A DNA stretch of 64,000 bases from Craterostigma plantagineum (GCA_027422505.1 JAPQWV010000126.1:1529001-1593000); one strand, 5' to 3'. Counted from the stretch's first letter, positions 22,469-32,676 are shown. The notes: a model not told the origin generated them from the letters alone. Numbers and translations: made by a program.

Positions 22469-22984
22469 TGAGACAGTAGATAATAGTGAGTGTGGATGAG
22501 TTCTTGCGATGGATTGTAGTGCTTATTTATAGGGTTGTGATATGCTGTAATTCTACGTTGCTAGTCAAGGTAGTATAATATTATGATTATATACAGAATA
22601 TTACAAATGGAAAAATTCTATTGACTTCCCCTAATTATAATATATCTCATGATTAATATATCATTAAATATTATTCTTTACTTAATAAAAAAGGAAAACT
22701 GAAACTCATTAATAGTGTCACAAAGTTTAACTGGGCCGGACCCACCTTCTGCGGGGCTATGATTCCAAGGCCCGGGCTCGTGTATGATGATGGCTCAGGG
22801 ATCAAAATGCCTGCTTGTTTTTTGGGCTCCAAAAAAATACCCTTTCTTTCGGGCCGACCAAAAGGTTTGTGCACAAAATTTTCAGCTCTATCCTTAATTA
22901 AGACACAAGCGAGCGGATTCCGATTTCATTGCAAAAACATATTATCTAGCAATTTCTTGTTTTTGCCATTCGAAAGAAATATTG

Positions 22985-23335
22985 GTGAAGTCTATGACTT
23001 TTGTTGATTTATTACAACCCTATCACCATGAATCTCGACATCAACACGCTCTGAGGAGGGCCAAGGGCACGGGCGATCGCTTTGGCAAGAAATCCCAAGC
23101 GCAAGAAGCAACTGACAACAGCTCAGCTATTTCGTCGCAATCCCAGGGACCCAAATGGGTTGGAATCTTCTGGGTCAAAATGTGATTACAGAATGTTGCA
23201 ATCACATTTACAAGGGCCCGAAGCAAATCAGCCGCATCAAGGCATTGGAAATACCATTGCAAAATGGTAGGTAAGTATTTGTCCTAGGATGCCTTTAGCG
23301 AGAAGATGATGGACGAAGAAAATGCTGCTTAGTTG
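22985..23335 (+). pseudogene. NF-YA last-exon relic (first part), interrupted by an LTR retrotransposon
   Basis: Encodes [19 protein letters not shown], then KKSQAQEATDNSS and, after a frame change, LQGPEANQ and GNTIAKW with the stop: the last NF-YA exon. The intron acceptor is destroyed (TTACAA where the gene has TTACAG). No other NF-YA exon is present. Its 3'-UTR DNA is split at 23335 by LTR element 1 and continues at 26253. Confidence 0.88.
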
Positions 23336-23877
23336 TGTTGTTTTATTTTATGTTGTAGAGGGGCGAACCTTTGATGAGGGAAGGCAAATCTGAGCTTTAG
23401 TTTATGGGTAGCAGAGAAACGATTTTTTCTTAGTGGAACAAAACCTATTTTCTCCTTTTTTCTATTTCTGATAAATATCTCTTACATGCACTCTCTCAGC
23501 TCTCTCTCTTTTCTATGCTCACAAGGCACTTTGTATATATCTTCCTTTGGTCGCTCACCACACGCTCACATCCCCACACTCTAATTCTTTCTTACATGCA
23601 CATATATATAATAGAGTACGTAGACATATGATAAGATAAAGATAGCACACACTTGTTGATTTTCACGCCGTCCACCAAGCTGTATTGCGCAGCCTTATTT
23701 TTCTCTTGTTTGAGTGCTGCTTTGTCAACAAAACATAAAGTAGTTTGTCTTTTCCTTTACTAAGATCTTCAAGCGTGCTTAACCGTCCTCTGTCTTTATT
23801 TTACCTATTTTTTTATTTTGCTTTTCTTCTTTTTTTTTTTCAACTCGTGGAACCCACTTTGAGATTATTAGCTAACA
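23336..23877 (-). repeat. 3' LTR of element 1
   Basis: 542 bp, TG...CA ends on the plus strand, flanked outside by the AGTTG duplication. It matches the LTR at 25705-26247 apart from one T in a poly-T run (11 against 12). Confidence 0.93.
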
Positions 23878-23911
23878 AATTCCCCCCTTAATCTCAAAGT
23901 GTTTGGGTATT

Positions 23912-25702
23912 TCATCGCTCTTTGAATTTGACCCGCTTTCGCCTGTCGTACGTCGCGGCTCGCCACTTGCCGTCAATAATTTCCTTCGTGATTTTCGCCA
24001 TTTTTGCCATTTCGTCGTACTCGCCTGTCACCAAACAGCACAAAAAGTTTACCTCTAATTTTTCTTCTTGGATCGTCTTTGCCCTTTGATTTGGTTCTTC
24101 AGCAACGTAATAAATATCATCGTATTTTTCTTTGACCCCTGTGACGTAGTCCTTCAAGCTCGTCACCTTGTCATTAAAAATGGCAGTGTCGGCTTCATCA
24201 TGCTTCTTAACAAGCTCCTCCTCCTCGATTTTTCTGCGGGTTTTGTCGTACTCAAGGTTCATCGATATGGCGATCGGATGTTTCGCCTCCGATGGCTTGG
24301 GCTTCGTCAGCTTCTCGAAAGTCTTCTTCACGATTACGTCAGTCGCCTCTTTGTTTGCGTGCTCATCGATCTTATCCGTGCCCTCCTTCGGAACTTCTCT
24401 GCGAATTTGGTCGATCTCTTTTTCATTCATATTTTGGTTATCGCCAATCCGCTTAGGGACCTCCTTGGTCGACGTCTCGAACACGTCCTTCTCGTCCGGC
24501 TCTAATTTTCCGGCGAGCTTGTACTTGTTGTTGCTTCGATTTTTCAGGTCGTTCATATAGGCTTCAAGGCTGTCTCTCGCCTTGATCCACTCCTTCACTT
24601 CTTTGTCTTTCTCGCATAGTTTTTCTTCGTCAATTCGTTGTTTCTTGTTAAGACTGGCCTCCGTAGGTTCTCCAGTCTTCTGTGTCGTGACTTCATCGAC
24701 AACAGGTCGCATGGCCTCCGTCGTGACTTCATGCGCGACCATCTCGTCGCGCTCATGCGTCTCTCCTCGCATGGCTTCTTCAACAGCCTCACCGCCGTGT
24801 GTCTCAATAGCTTTTACGTTCGCCTCGTGGAATCTATTTTTATTTTCGTCCGACGACGTGTGCATGGCGTCGTCGACCTCGTCCTTCATCTCATCGGCAT
24901 TTTCCGATGTCTTCACGTCGATCTCCTCGACTTTCTCAGGTGGTTGTCGTGGCGGCGTCTCTTCAATCGCCTCTTCTTTCTCGAGCTTTGCGGGCTCCTC
25001 CTCGTAGGAAGATTTCGTTGGTGGAGTGGTGATGGCAACTTTACGAGTGATATTTTCTTTTATCACTTCAATGGCTGCTTCAGCCTTTTTCACGGCCTCT
25101 TCGGCGTCTTTCTTTGACGCTCCGCCTTCTTTCTCCTTTTCGGCGATAAGCGGTGGTTCCTCTTTTTTCTTTTCATCCACCAGCTCAGCGTGATCTTTAT
25201 CACGCTTACTCTCCACGTTACGAGCTACCTCTTCTCGTACGGGTTCGCCCTCAACGTCCTTCTCGTCCTCCTTCGTTGTCTCAAGTTGGCCCTGTTTTTG
25301 TGGCTGAACTTGATTGCTGCAAGCGTCTTTATACGCTTTCTCCAACAGATCCCAGGCTTCCTTGGCGTTTGTTGTTGCACCTATCACTCTAGCACCAGTA
25401 AATTCGACCGCTTTGCGGATGACGACAAGTGCGAGACTATTTTCTATGGCGGCGACTCGCAACGTCTTTCCTTTCGGCCTTGTATACCCCTTCGTATCGG
25501 GTGAATATCCATCTTCGACTATTTCCCATAAGCCTTCTGATTTCAGTAGCGCTCTCGTCTCGGTGCTCCACCGTACGTAATTATTTTCGGTGAGTTTTGG
25601 CGGGAGTGGCATTCCAACACCTGGTAACTTCAGCATCGCCATCGGCTCTGACGGTTTCGTTGATACCTTCGGCTCTTTTGACACCATCAGCTCTGATACC
25701 AT
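23912..25702 (-). CDS. Gag-like, Lys/Glu-rich protein of element 1 (596 aa)
   Basis: The single ORF of the element. Its ATG overlaps the tRNA primer site (ATGGTATCAGAG encodes MVSE). Residues ~35-145 resemble the N-terminal Copia Gag region (DUF4219/UBN2 type): LTENNYVRWSTETRALL, GLWEIVEDG, AWDLLEKAYKD. Residues ~150-500 are highly charged (Lys, Glu, Asp, Thr) and probably coiled coil or disordered. The last ~90 residues (SLKDYVTGVKEKYDDIYYVA to WRAATYDRRKRVKFKE) are conserved in element 2. There is no CCHC knuckle and no enzyme motif. Probably a particle or RNA-packaging protein; function is inferred from the N-terminus only. Intact reading frame plus near-identical LTRs suggest recent mobility. 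Confidence 0.8.
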   Translation of the reverse strand: MVSELMVSKEPKVSTKPSEPMAMLKLPGVGMPLPPKLTENNYVRWSTETRALLKSEGLWEIVEDGYSPDTKGYTRPKGKTLRVAAIENSLALVVIRKAVEFTGARVIGATTNAKEAWDLLEKAYKDACSNQVQPQKQGQLETTKEDEKDVEGEPVREEVARNVESKRDKDHAELVDEKKKEEPPLIAEKEKEGGASKKDAEEAVKKAEAAIEVIKENITRKVAITTPPTKSSYEEEPAKLEKEEAIEETPPRQPPEKVEEIDVKTSENADEMKDEVDDAMHTSSDENKNRFHEANVKAIETHGGEAVEEAMRGETHERDEMVAHEVTTEAMRPVVDEVTTQKTGEPTEASLNKKQRIDEEKLCEKDKEVKEWIKARDSLEAYMNDLKNRSNNKYKLAGKLEPDEKDVFETSTKEVPKRIGDNQNMNEKEIDQIRREVPKEGTDKIDEHANKEATDVIVKKTFEKLTKPKPSEAKHPIAISMNLEYDKTRRKIEEEELVKKHDEADTAIFNDKVTSLKDYVTGVKEKYDDIYYVAEEPNQRAKTIQEEKLEVNFLCCLVTGEYDEMAKMAKITKEIIDGKWRAATYDRRKRVKFKER

Positions 25703-25704
25703 TT

Positions 25705-26247
25705 TGTTGTTTTATTTTATGTTGTAGAGGGGCGAACCTTTGATGAGGGAAGGCAAATCTGAGCTTTAGTTTATGGGTAGCAGAGAAACGATTTTTTCTT
25801 AGTGGAACAAAACCTATTTTCTCCTTTTTTCTATTTCTGATAAATATCTCTTACATGCACTCTCTCAGCTCTCTCTCTTTTCTATGCTCACAAGGCACTT
25901 TGTATATATCTTCCTTTGGTCGCTCACCACACGCTCACATCCCCACACTCTAATTCTTTCTTACATGCACATATATATAATAGAGTACGTAGACATATGA
26001 TAAGATAAAGATAGCACACACTTGTTGATTTTCACGCCGTCCACCAAGCTGTATTGCGCAGCCTTATTTTTCTCTTGTTTGAGTGCTGCTTTGTCAACAA
26101 AACATAAAGTAGTTTGTCTTTTCCTTTACTAAGATCTTCAAGCGTGCTTAACCGTCCTCTGTCTTTATTTTACCTATTTTTTTATTTTGCTTTTCTTCTT
26201 TTTTTTTTTTCAACTCGTGGAACCCACTTTGAGATTATTAGCTAACA
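25705..26247 (-). repeat. 5' LTR of element 1
   Basis: 543 bp, adjoining the primer-binding site. As the upstream LTR for the minus-strand ORF it should carry the promoter. Confidence 0.93.
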
Positions 26248-26252
26248 AGTTG

Positions 26253-26579
26253 CTTGATTCTTGTCTGAATCTTACGTGGCGCAGCGCGACAAATCATTCT
26301 TGGCTACTTTTTTGTGTGGTGGGTTTATACGTGGGGCGATTATCATCTTAAAAGTTTATTTCTTCTTCTTTTCCTATGTTTGTGAAATTATACAAGTCAA
26401 GATTAGAGTTTAACGTCCGTATATTATTATCACGTTTCTCTTTTTTAGGACACAAAGCTCCTGTTGCTTTGTAAAACTATAACATTATGAATAGGATAGG
26501 GATGGTTCTTACATTGCAACAACATATCAGTATATCTATGTATAACACAACTTCAACTGTAATGCATCGACCTCAGAGA
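26253..26579 (+). pseudogene. NF-YA 3'-UTR relic between the two LTR elements
   Basis: CTGAATCTTACGTGGCG and ATCATTCTTGGCT match the NF-YA 3' UTR at 18077-18112, and later phrases match 18120-18380. This is host DNA left between two independent insertions: the AGTTG duplication is at its left edge and AGAGA at its right. Confidence 0.85.
26288..26305 (+). promoter_or_regulatory. Retained miR169-like site in the NF-YA relic
   Basis: GACAAATCATTCTTGGCT matches the plant miR169 target consensus (GGCAAnTCATyCTTGGCT) with a G-to-A change and without the extra A found in the intact gene. If this relic were transcribed it could bind miR169; no evidence of transcription can be seen. Confidence 0.45.
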
Positions 26580-29302
26580 TGTTGTTTTATTAATGTATGC
26601 AGAGGAACGATTATATGTGAGGGTCGATTATTTGGTGAGTGAGAGGAGAAATAAATGGCTCTTTTGCTTATGGCAAGAGACACGATTTTTTCCACATAAG
26701 AGGAATAAAACTTTTGCTTTCTAATACATACCCTTTTCTTTCTTTTTTCTCTCCCCTCACCACACGTTTTCTATATATATAGTACATTAATCATAAGAGA
26801 GGACAACTAAGATAAATACATAAAATCATATCATATCATATGGATGTCTTCATTTGCGGCTGTAGCTGTAGATCTGTTTTTCGGCTTCTTCTCATTTTGT
26901 CTTCCCCAAATATTTTCTTTGACCGCTTCATGATACTTGAAAGATCTTGTGTGACTTTTATTTTTTTATTATTTTTATTTTACTCCTTTTTTGATTGAGC
27001 TTATCTAACAAATTCCCCCCTTAAGCTCAATCTTCGTTCTGTCTTTCAACCCTCCTTAAACTTAACTCTTTTTCGTGTATCGTATGTTGCGGCTCTCCAT
27101 TTTCCGTCAGTAATTGCCTTCGTGATCCTCGCCATGTTTGTCATCTCGTCGTACTTGTCTGCCATCAAACAACACACAGAGTCTACCACTAGTACTTCTT
27201 CTTGGACCATCTTTGCCCTTCGGTTCGGTTCTTCGGCGACGTAATAAATATCATCGTATTTTTCTTTGACCCCTGTGACGTAGTCCTTCAAGCTCGTCAC
27301 CTCGTCGTTGAAAATGGGATTGTCGGCTTCTTCGCGCTTCTTAACAAGCTCCTTATTTACCACCTCTATTGACATAATTTTGTACTGCTCCGCATCCTTT
27401 TTTACGAACACATTTTCGAATTTAAATGTTACCTCCTCCGCAATTTTTCTGTGGATTTTGTCGTACGCAATGTCTGCGGGTGTGTCGATTGGGTCGTTCG
27501 CTCCGGATTGCTGGGCCTTCCTCGGCATCTCGAGGGTTTCCTTCGTTGGTACATCAGTCATCTCGCTGGTCATGAGCTTATTGATCTTTTCGTGACCTCA
27601 TCGGGAACTTCTCTGCGACTTTCGTCAATATCTTTTTCTTTCATACTTTGGTTATCGTCTATCAGCTTGGGGACCTCCTTGGTCGTCGTCGCGATCCGTT
27701 TGGGGGCCTCTAATTTTTCGGCGAGCTTGTACTTCTCGTTGCTTCGATTTTTCAAGTTGTTCACGTATGCCTCAAGGCTGTCTCTTGCCTTGATCCATTC
27801 TTTTACTTCCTTGTCTTTCAGACGCGCTTTTTCTTTTTCAACGCGTTCATTCGTGTTCGAACTGGCCTCTATAGGTTCTCCAGCTTCTTGTATGCCGACT
27901 TCATCGTTAGTCAACTGCAGGGTCTCCGTCGTGGCTGCGCCGATCGTCTCTTTCACGCCGCGCTCCTGGTTATCTCTTCGCATGGCTTCTTCAGCTTGCT
28001 GGGTTGTCTCTTCAACCGTCTCAACGCTTTTCTCGGACACTGTCTCTCGTGTCTCTATGGCTTTCTCGTTCGCCACGTGGGTATACGCTTCCTCCGACGA
28101 CGTGAGCATGGCTTCGTTAATCGTGTTTTTCATCTCATCGACATTCTCGGATGTCTTCACGTCGATCTCCTCGACTTTTTCAGGTGGTTGTCGTGGCGGC
28201 GTCTCTTCAATCGCCTATTCTTTCTCGAGCTTTGCGGGCTCCTCCTCTTCATCGCCATCGGCTTTCATCTTTGATGATTTGCCTTCCCCCGTCTCGGGTT
28301 TTAGTGGTGGTTCGACTTCTTTCTTTTCCACCACCAGCTCAGCGTGATCTTTATCGTGCTTGCTCTCCACGTCATGAGCTACCTCTACTCGTACGGGTTC
28401 GCCCCCAGCATTCTTTTCGTCCTCCTTCGTCGTCTCAAGCTCGCCCTGTTTTTGTGGCTGAACTTGATTGCTGCAAGCGTCTTTATACGCTTTCTCCAAC
28501 AGATCCCAGGCTTCCTTGGCGTTTGTTGTTGCACCTATCACTCTAGCACCAGTAAATTCTACCGCTTTGCGGATGACGACGAGCGCAAGACTGTTTTCTA
28601 TGGCGGCGACTCGCAACGTCTTTCCTTGCGGCCTTGTATACCCCTTCGTATCGAGTGAATATCCATCTTCGACTATTTCCCATAAGCCTTCTGATTTCAG
28701 TAGCGCTCTCGTCTCGGCGCTCCACCGTACGTAATTATTTTCGGTGAGTTTTGGCGGGAGTGGCATTCCAACACCTGGTAATTTCAGCATCACCATCGGC
28801 TCTGACGGTTTCGTTGACACCTTTGGCTTTTTTGACACCATCAGCTCTGATACCAATTTGTTGTTTTATTAATGTATGCAGAGGAACGATTATATGTGAG
28901 GGTCGATTATTTGGTGAGTGAGAGGAGAAATAAATGGCTCTTTTGCTTATGGCAAGAGACGATTTTTTCCACATAAGAGGAATAAAACTTTTGCTTTCTA
29001 ATACATACCCTTTTCTTTCTTTTTTCTCTCCCCTCACCACACGTTTTCTACTACACATGCATGCATATATATAGTACATTAATCATAAGAGAGGACAACT
29101 AAGATAAATACATAAAATCATATCATATCATATGGATGTCTTCATTTGCGGCTGTAGCTGTAGATCTGTTTTTCGGCTTCTTCTCATTTTGTCTTCCCCA
29201 AATATTTTCTTTGACCGCTTCATGATACTTGAAAGATCTTGTGTGACTTTTATTTTTTTATTATTTTTATTTTACTCCTTTTTTGATTGAGCTTATCTAA
29301 CA
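26580..29302 (-). mobile_element. Gag-only LTR retrotransposon, element 2 (2,723 bp, older, broken ORF)
   Basis: LTRs 26580-27010 (431 bp) and 28859-29302 (444 bp), ends TGTTG...TAACA, with perfect 5-bp target duplication AGAGA (26575-26579 and 29303-29307). Primer site TGGTATCAGAGC at 28844-28855 (minus). Polypurine tract CTTAAGGGGGGAATT beside the 3' LTR (from 27011). The LTRs differ by a ~13-bp and a 2-bp indel, so it is older than element 1. Its LTR sequence is unlike that of element 1 although the internal ORFs are related, so they are two subfamilies. Same orientation as element 1, 332 bp away. Confidence 0.92.
27046..28856 (-). pseudogene. Gag-like protein of element 2, broken
   Basis: Collinear with the element 1 ORF: the first ~185 residues are nearly identical (LTENNYVRWSAETRALL, AWDLLEKAYKD), the Lys/Glu-rich middle is divergent, and the C-terminus (SLKDYVTGVKEKYDDIYYVA ... 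WRAATYD.RKRVKFKE) is conserved. Three lesions: the ATG at the primer site is TTG (next in-frame Met five codons on); GAG-to-TAG nonsense at 28215-28217; a frameshift near 27570-27600. Not functional as read. Confidence 0.85.
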
Positions 29303-29307
29303 AGAGA

Positions 29308-29782
29308 GACATCAGCGTCCACTAGACAAAACAAGGCTTAGCTTCAACTTCTCCATCGTCATATAATCAGTGCTGATATATAGTATATATTCATCCATGT
29401 AATAACCGTAGTAATCTTTTGATAGCTTCATTATTAGACTTTTGTGTCGCCTTCCGTCAAATTCTCATCGTCGGAAAAGAATGGATCTTTTTAAGCAATT
29501 ATTATGAAGCAGATAGCTTTGAACTAGCAGGTCAAAGGCACCTCTCAATACCAACCATTCTCACGCAATCACACCTATAATATTTGCTTTTTCTTCTCTC
29601 TAATAAAATATCTAAAGTTCCGATTTCAGTATAAACATCGTATTTTCGGGTCCATCGTCGAGGGTTTCACCTATCTTTTATTTTCCTTTCTTTTTTATAT
29701 TTTTTTACTAGTTCCAAAATCTTCAATTACGTGTACTACTTAATTGCAAAATGATATATCTAAGATGAGTTTAGATATTACT
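29308..29782 (+). pseudogene. NF-YA/MMP spacer relic after element 2
   Basis: GCTTCAACTTCTCCATCGT, TAATAACCGTAGTAAT and TCAAAGGCACCTCTCAAT match 18450-18730 downstream of NF-YA in the same order. It connects the NF-YA relic to MMP copy 3 and completes one duplicated unit (22985-31150). Confidence 0.8.
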
Positions 29783-30165
29783 TAGGGATGGCAATGGGAC
29801 GGGTCCAAACCCGGATATGCCAAAACCCGCCCCTGATGGGGCGGGTATTTTTTCAATTATCGGGTAATGGCCATGGGGCGGGTGGTTCAATGGATAAGTA
29901 GTTGGTCTAACAAGGTAGAGATTCGATCCCCAAATGTTGTATATATGTGTTGATTTTTACATTAAAAGAATTACAAATCAAAAAATTTATAAAAAAGAAA
30001 ATTAAACATGAATCGTGTCTTGGGGGTAAGACCCGGTTCATGTAGGTTCGGGGCGGGTCTGGTCCAAGCTTTAGGCGAGGCGGATTTCGGGTCCAACATA
30101 AGTTACTCAGGCCGGGTCTCGGGTCCTGCCAAACCAGCTTCAGACCCGCCCCGTTGCCATCCTAA
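29783..30165. mobile_element. Non-autonomous element with TTAGGGATGGCAA ends, tRNA-like insert
   Basis: The left end TTAGGGATGGCAATGGG and the inverse of the right end (TTAGGATGGCAACGGGG) form inverted repeats; subterminal DNA is rich in CGGGTC/GACCCG. At 29880-29925 is a tRNA-like stretch: GTGGTTCAATGGATAAG resembles an A box and GATTCGATCCCC a B box. It may be a SINE fragment inside the element. No target duplication was recognised. Confidence 0.5.
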
Positions 30166-30241
30166 TTTCCCATGACAATGATGGGACTTCTTCTATTAGC
30201 CTTACAAGGACGTCAAACCTATGGAAAAATAGTCGATATGA

Positions 30242-31150
30242 TCATCTTGGATACAATGCATTAATTGCATGGTAATCATCGTTGGTAATCTCCCTCCTCT
30301 CTCTAACATCAAGGGTAGGAGCCATTACCGCCGAGGGATCTTCGCTGTGCGCTAGACCCAAAACATGCCCTATCTCATGCAACGCCACAAAGTCCAATAA
30401 ATTCTCCGCTCTTATCTTCGTCTGTTATCCAATCCTCGTCCCGGTTGAACGCCATTCTTCCATCCGTAGGCAAAAACGCATGGGCGACACTACCATACTT
30501 GCCATCTCCTTTCTCGAAGCTTATCTTTAAATCAGACTTTTCGCTGACCCCAAGTTTGATGAAGATTAAGTGCCACCGCTTATTGAAGGCATTGTGTGTA
30601 TGGGGTTGAGAGCATTTGCTCTCGTGGAAGGTCGCAGGGCGTAGGTGAGGGATTTTATTTTGTTGTCTGGCCACTTGTGATTCGTGAGCTTGTAAAGGGA
30701 CGACAAGGAGTTTAAAGGATGATGAAGACGTGTTGCTGCTGAGCTGGCGAGGATATACGATGTCGGGGAAGCCACATCGAGGCTTTGACATTTGGGCTAG
30801 GGTTTCTTGGTCTAGGGTTCCGCTGATGTTGAGTTTGAAGAATTTTTGGTAGAGCTTTACGGCGGATTCTAGGGTTTCGTCGAAGGTGTTGCTGTTTAGG
30901 GTTTTGGTATCGGTTGTTGTGTCTATGTAGCCGAGGGTTTTGAGGTATTTCTTCACGAAGATGATTTCTTTTGCTTGGGACCCTTTTCGGGTGCCGTTTA
31001 GATTCTTCAAGAAATCGAAGGGTGTTGTTGTTGTTGTGGAATTATCTCCGTCGATGGTCACTTTCGATAGGTCATATGCTTCGTGACGAGCGAGCGATGA
31101 AGAGCGAGAGAGAAATGAAAAGAGCGAAGATACATGCAGTGGCTATTGAG
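30242..31150 (-). pseudogene. Matrix metalloproteinase, copy 3 (decayed)
   Basis: Homologous along its length to the other copies. The start codon is ATA in place of ATG. A 4-bp insertion (CGCTCGCTCG) in the signal peptide region shifts frame into a stop. Further frameshifts lie near 30720, 30590 and 30400. The PRCGFPD switch and the zinc motif HEIGHVLGLAHS with AVMAP can still be read, in different frames. Ends ALYPR and a TGA. A TATA-like TATAAATAAA remains upstream. Confidence 0.88.
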
Positions 31151-31773
31151 ACAGTAGATAATAGGGAGAGTGGGTGGGTTCTTGTGATTGATCATAGTGT
31201 TTATTTATATTGCTGTGATCGGATGTAATTCTATGTTTTTTTTTATTTAGTAATTCTATGTTGATAGTCACGGTAATATTATGAGTCATGATTAATATGT
31301 CATCATTAAATATTATTCTTTGTTAACCATTTTGTCTAAGTTCCATAAACAAATAAAAAGGACAACTGCAACTCCATTAGTAGAGATGAAAGTTTAACCG
31401 GGCCGGGCCCCTTCTGCGGGTCGATGATTCCAAGGCCCGAGTGCGGTTCGATGGGTCAGGGGCCTAAAAGCCGCTCGTTTTTGGGCTCCAAAAATTTTGA
31501 CTCGAGCCCAATTTGTTTTAAGGCCGGTCCGGCCCACAGGCTTGGGCACATATTTTCAGTTGTATCCATTAATCAAGATACAAGCAAAATCTAAATATAT
31601 AGTTGCAAAGTCTTCAATTATGTATACTAATTACTACGTACTATTACATCTATGAGGACTTTAGGTATATTTATGTAGTAATCATTATAATCCTCAAAAC
31701 AATGGGACATTTTTTCTAGACTTACAACGACGATACGTCACCGGCAATATACCGAACTAGATAGATCAACGGT
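31151..31773. other. Spacer between MMP copies 3 and 4
   Basis: Non-coding. It holds the GC-rich GGCCGGGCCCC block (31398-31560) shared with other MMP upstream regions, and at 31640-31740 the downstream DNA of copy 4 that is duplicated at 20555-20650. Confidence 0.55.
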
Positions 31774-32676
31774 CTACTTAGGGTACATTGCTCTAATTGC
31801 GTCGTAATCATCCCTGTTAAGCTCCCTCGTCTCTCTGATACGAAGAGTAGGAGCCATTATCGCTGTGGGATCTCCACTGTGCGCTAGACCTAAAAGGTGC
31901 CCTATCTCATGCATCGCCACGTAGTGCAAATAATAATCCCCTTTCGTATCTTCGTACGTTATCCAATTCTCGTCCTGGTCGAACACCATCCTTCCATCCG
32001 TAGGCAAATAAGCATGGGCAAGCATACCATGCTTACCATCTCCTTTCTCAAAGCTAATCTTTATGTCAGACTTTTCGCCAATCCCGACGTACACGAAGTT
32101 GAAGTGATGATTCACCGAAATCCACGCTTCGAACGCATCGCCTATGGGATGGAGAGAATCCTCCCTGGTAAAAGGTTGGAGGGAATAGGTGAGTGTTCTT
32201 TTGTTGCCCGGCCACCTATGATTTGTGAGGTTGTAAAGGGACGATGAGTTGAAGGAGGATGATGGCGTGGCGCCGCTGAGCTGGCGGGGATGAGTAATAT
32301 CGGGGAAGCCACAACGAGGCTTTGACATTTGGGCTAGGGTTTCTTGGTCTAGGGTTCCGCTGATGTTGAGTTTGAAGAATTTTTGGTAGAGCTTTACGGC
32401 GGATTCTAGGGTTTCGTCGAAGGTGTTGCTGTTTAGGGTTTTGGGATCGGTTGTTGTGTCGATGTAGCCGAGGGTTTTGAGGTATTTCTTCACGGCGATG
32501 ATTTCTTTTGCTTGGGACCCTTTTTGTGTGCTGTTTAGAATTTTCAAGAAGTCGAAGGGTGTTGCTGTTGGGGTATTAATACCCTCATCGATTGTGACTT
32601 TTGACAGATCGTAAGCTTCACGACCAGCGACCAAGTATGAAAGAGAAATGAAAAGAGTGAAGATGTAGGTGACCAT
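31774..32676 (-). CDS. Matrix metalloproteinase, copy 4 (300 aa, intact, intronless)
   Basis: Secreted zinc endopeptidase of the plant MMP family. Signal peptide MVTYIFTLFISLSYLVAG; propeptide; cysteine switch PRCGFPD (Cys122); catalytic domain with SFEKGDGKHGMLAHAYLPTD, zinc site HEIGHLLGLAHS (His256, His260, His266) and Met-turn AIMAP; ends AMYPK. No hemopexin domain and no anchor at the C-terminus. It is the least damaged of the central copies and differs most from copies 1-3 in the region after the switch (ITHPRQLSGATPS), so it belongs to a different subgroup, closer to copy 6. The start is the only ATG before a typical signal peptide. Confidence 0.93.
   Translation of the reverse strand: MVTYIFTLFISLSYLVAGREAYDLSKVTIDEGINTPTATPFDFLKILNSTQKGSQAKEIIAVKKYLKTLGYIDTTTDPKTLNSNTFDETLESAVKLYQKFFKLNISGTLDQETLAQMSKPRCGFPDITHPRQLSGATPSSSFNSSSLYNLTNHRWPGNKRTLTYSLQPFTREDSLHPIGDAFEAWISVNHHFNFVYVGIGEKSDIKISFEKGDGKHGMLAHAYLPTDGRMVFDQDENWITYEDTKGDYYLHYVAMHEIGHLLGLAHSGDPTAIMAPTLRIRETRELNRDDYDAIRAMYPK

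Larger units (their letters stand above)
23336..26247 (-). mobile_element. Gag-only LTR retrotransposon, element 1 (2,912 bp, young, intact)
   Basis: LTRs 23336-23877 and 25705-26247 look identical except for one T in a homopolymer. Ends TGTTG...TAACA. A perfect 5-bp target duplication AGTTG (23331-23335 and 26248-26252) flanks it. On the minus strand the 5' LTR is followed after three bases by TGGTATCAGAGC (25690-25701), the initiator-Met tRNA primer site. A purine run TAAGGGGGGAATT (23878-23890) precedes the 3' LTR. The internal region holds one long ORF and no protease, integrase or RT. It is therefore non-autonomous, mobilised in trans, most likely by a Copia element. It is inserted in NF-YA relic 3'-UTR DNA. 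Confidence 0.93.

Noticed and set aside
24068..25580. Several long plus-strand ORFs opposite the element 1 protein
   Set aside because: They are mirror frames of a charged, low-complexity coding sequence; they show Ser/Phe/Leu-rich noise and no domain. The minus-strand frame is supported by PBS position, conservation in element 2 and Gag similarity.
27451..28546. 298-codon plus-strand ORF and neighbours over element 2
   Set aside because: Complementary shadow of the broken gag-like ORF; no recognisable domain, and it does not coincide with any element boundary.
29875..29935. Functional tRNA gene
   Set aside because: Box-like motifs only; no acceptor stem or cloverleaf can be formed convincingly and it is embedded in a transposon.
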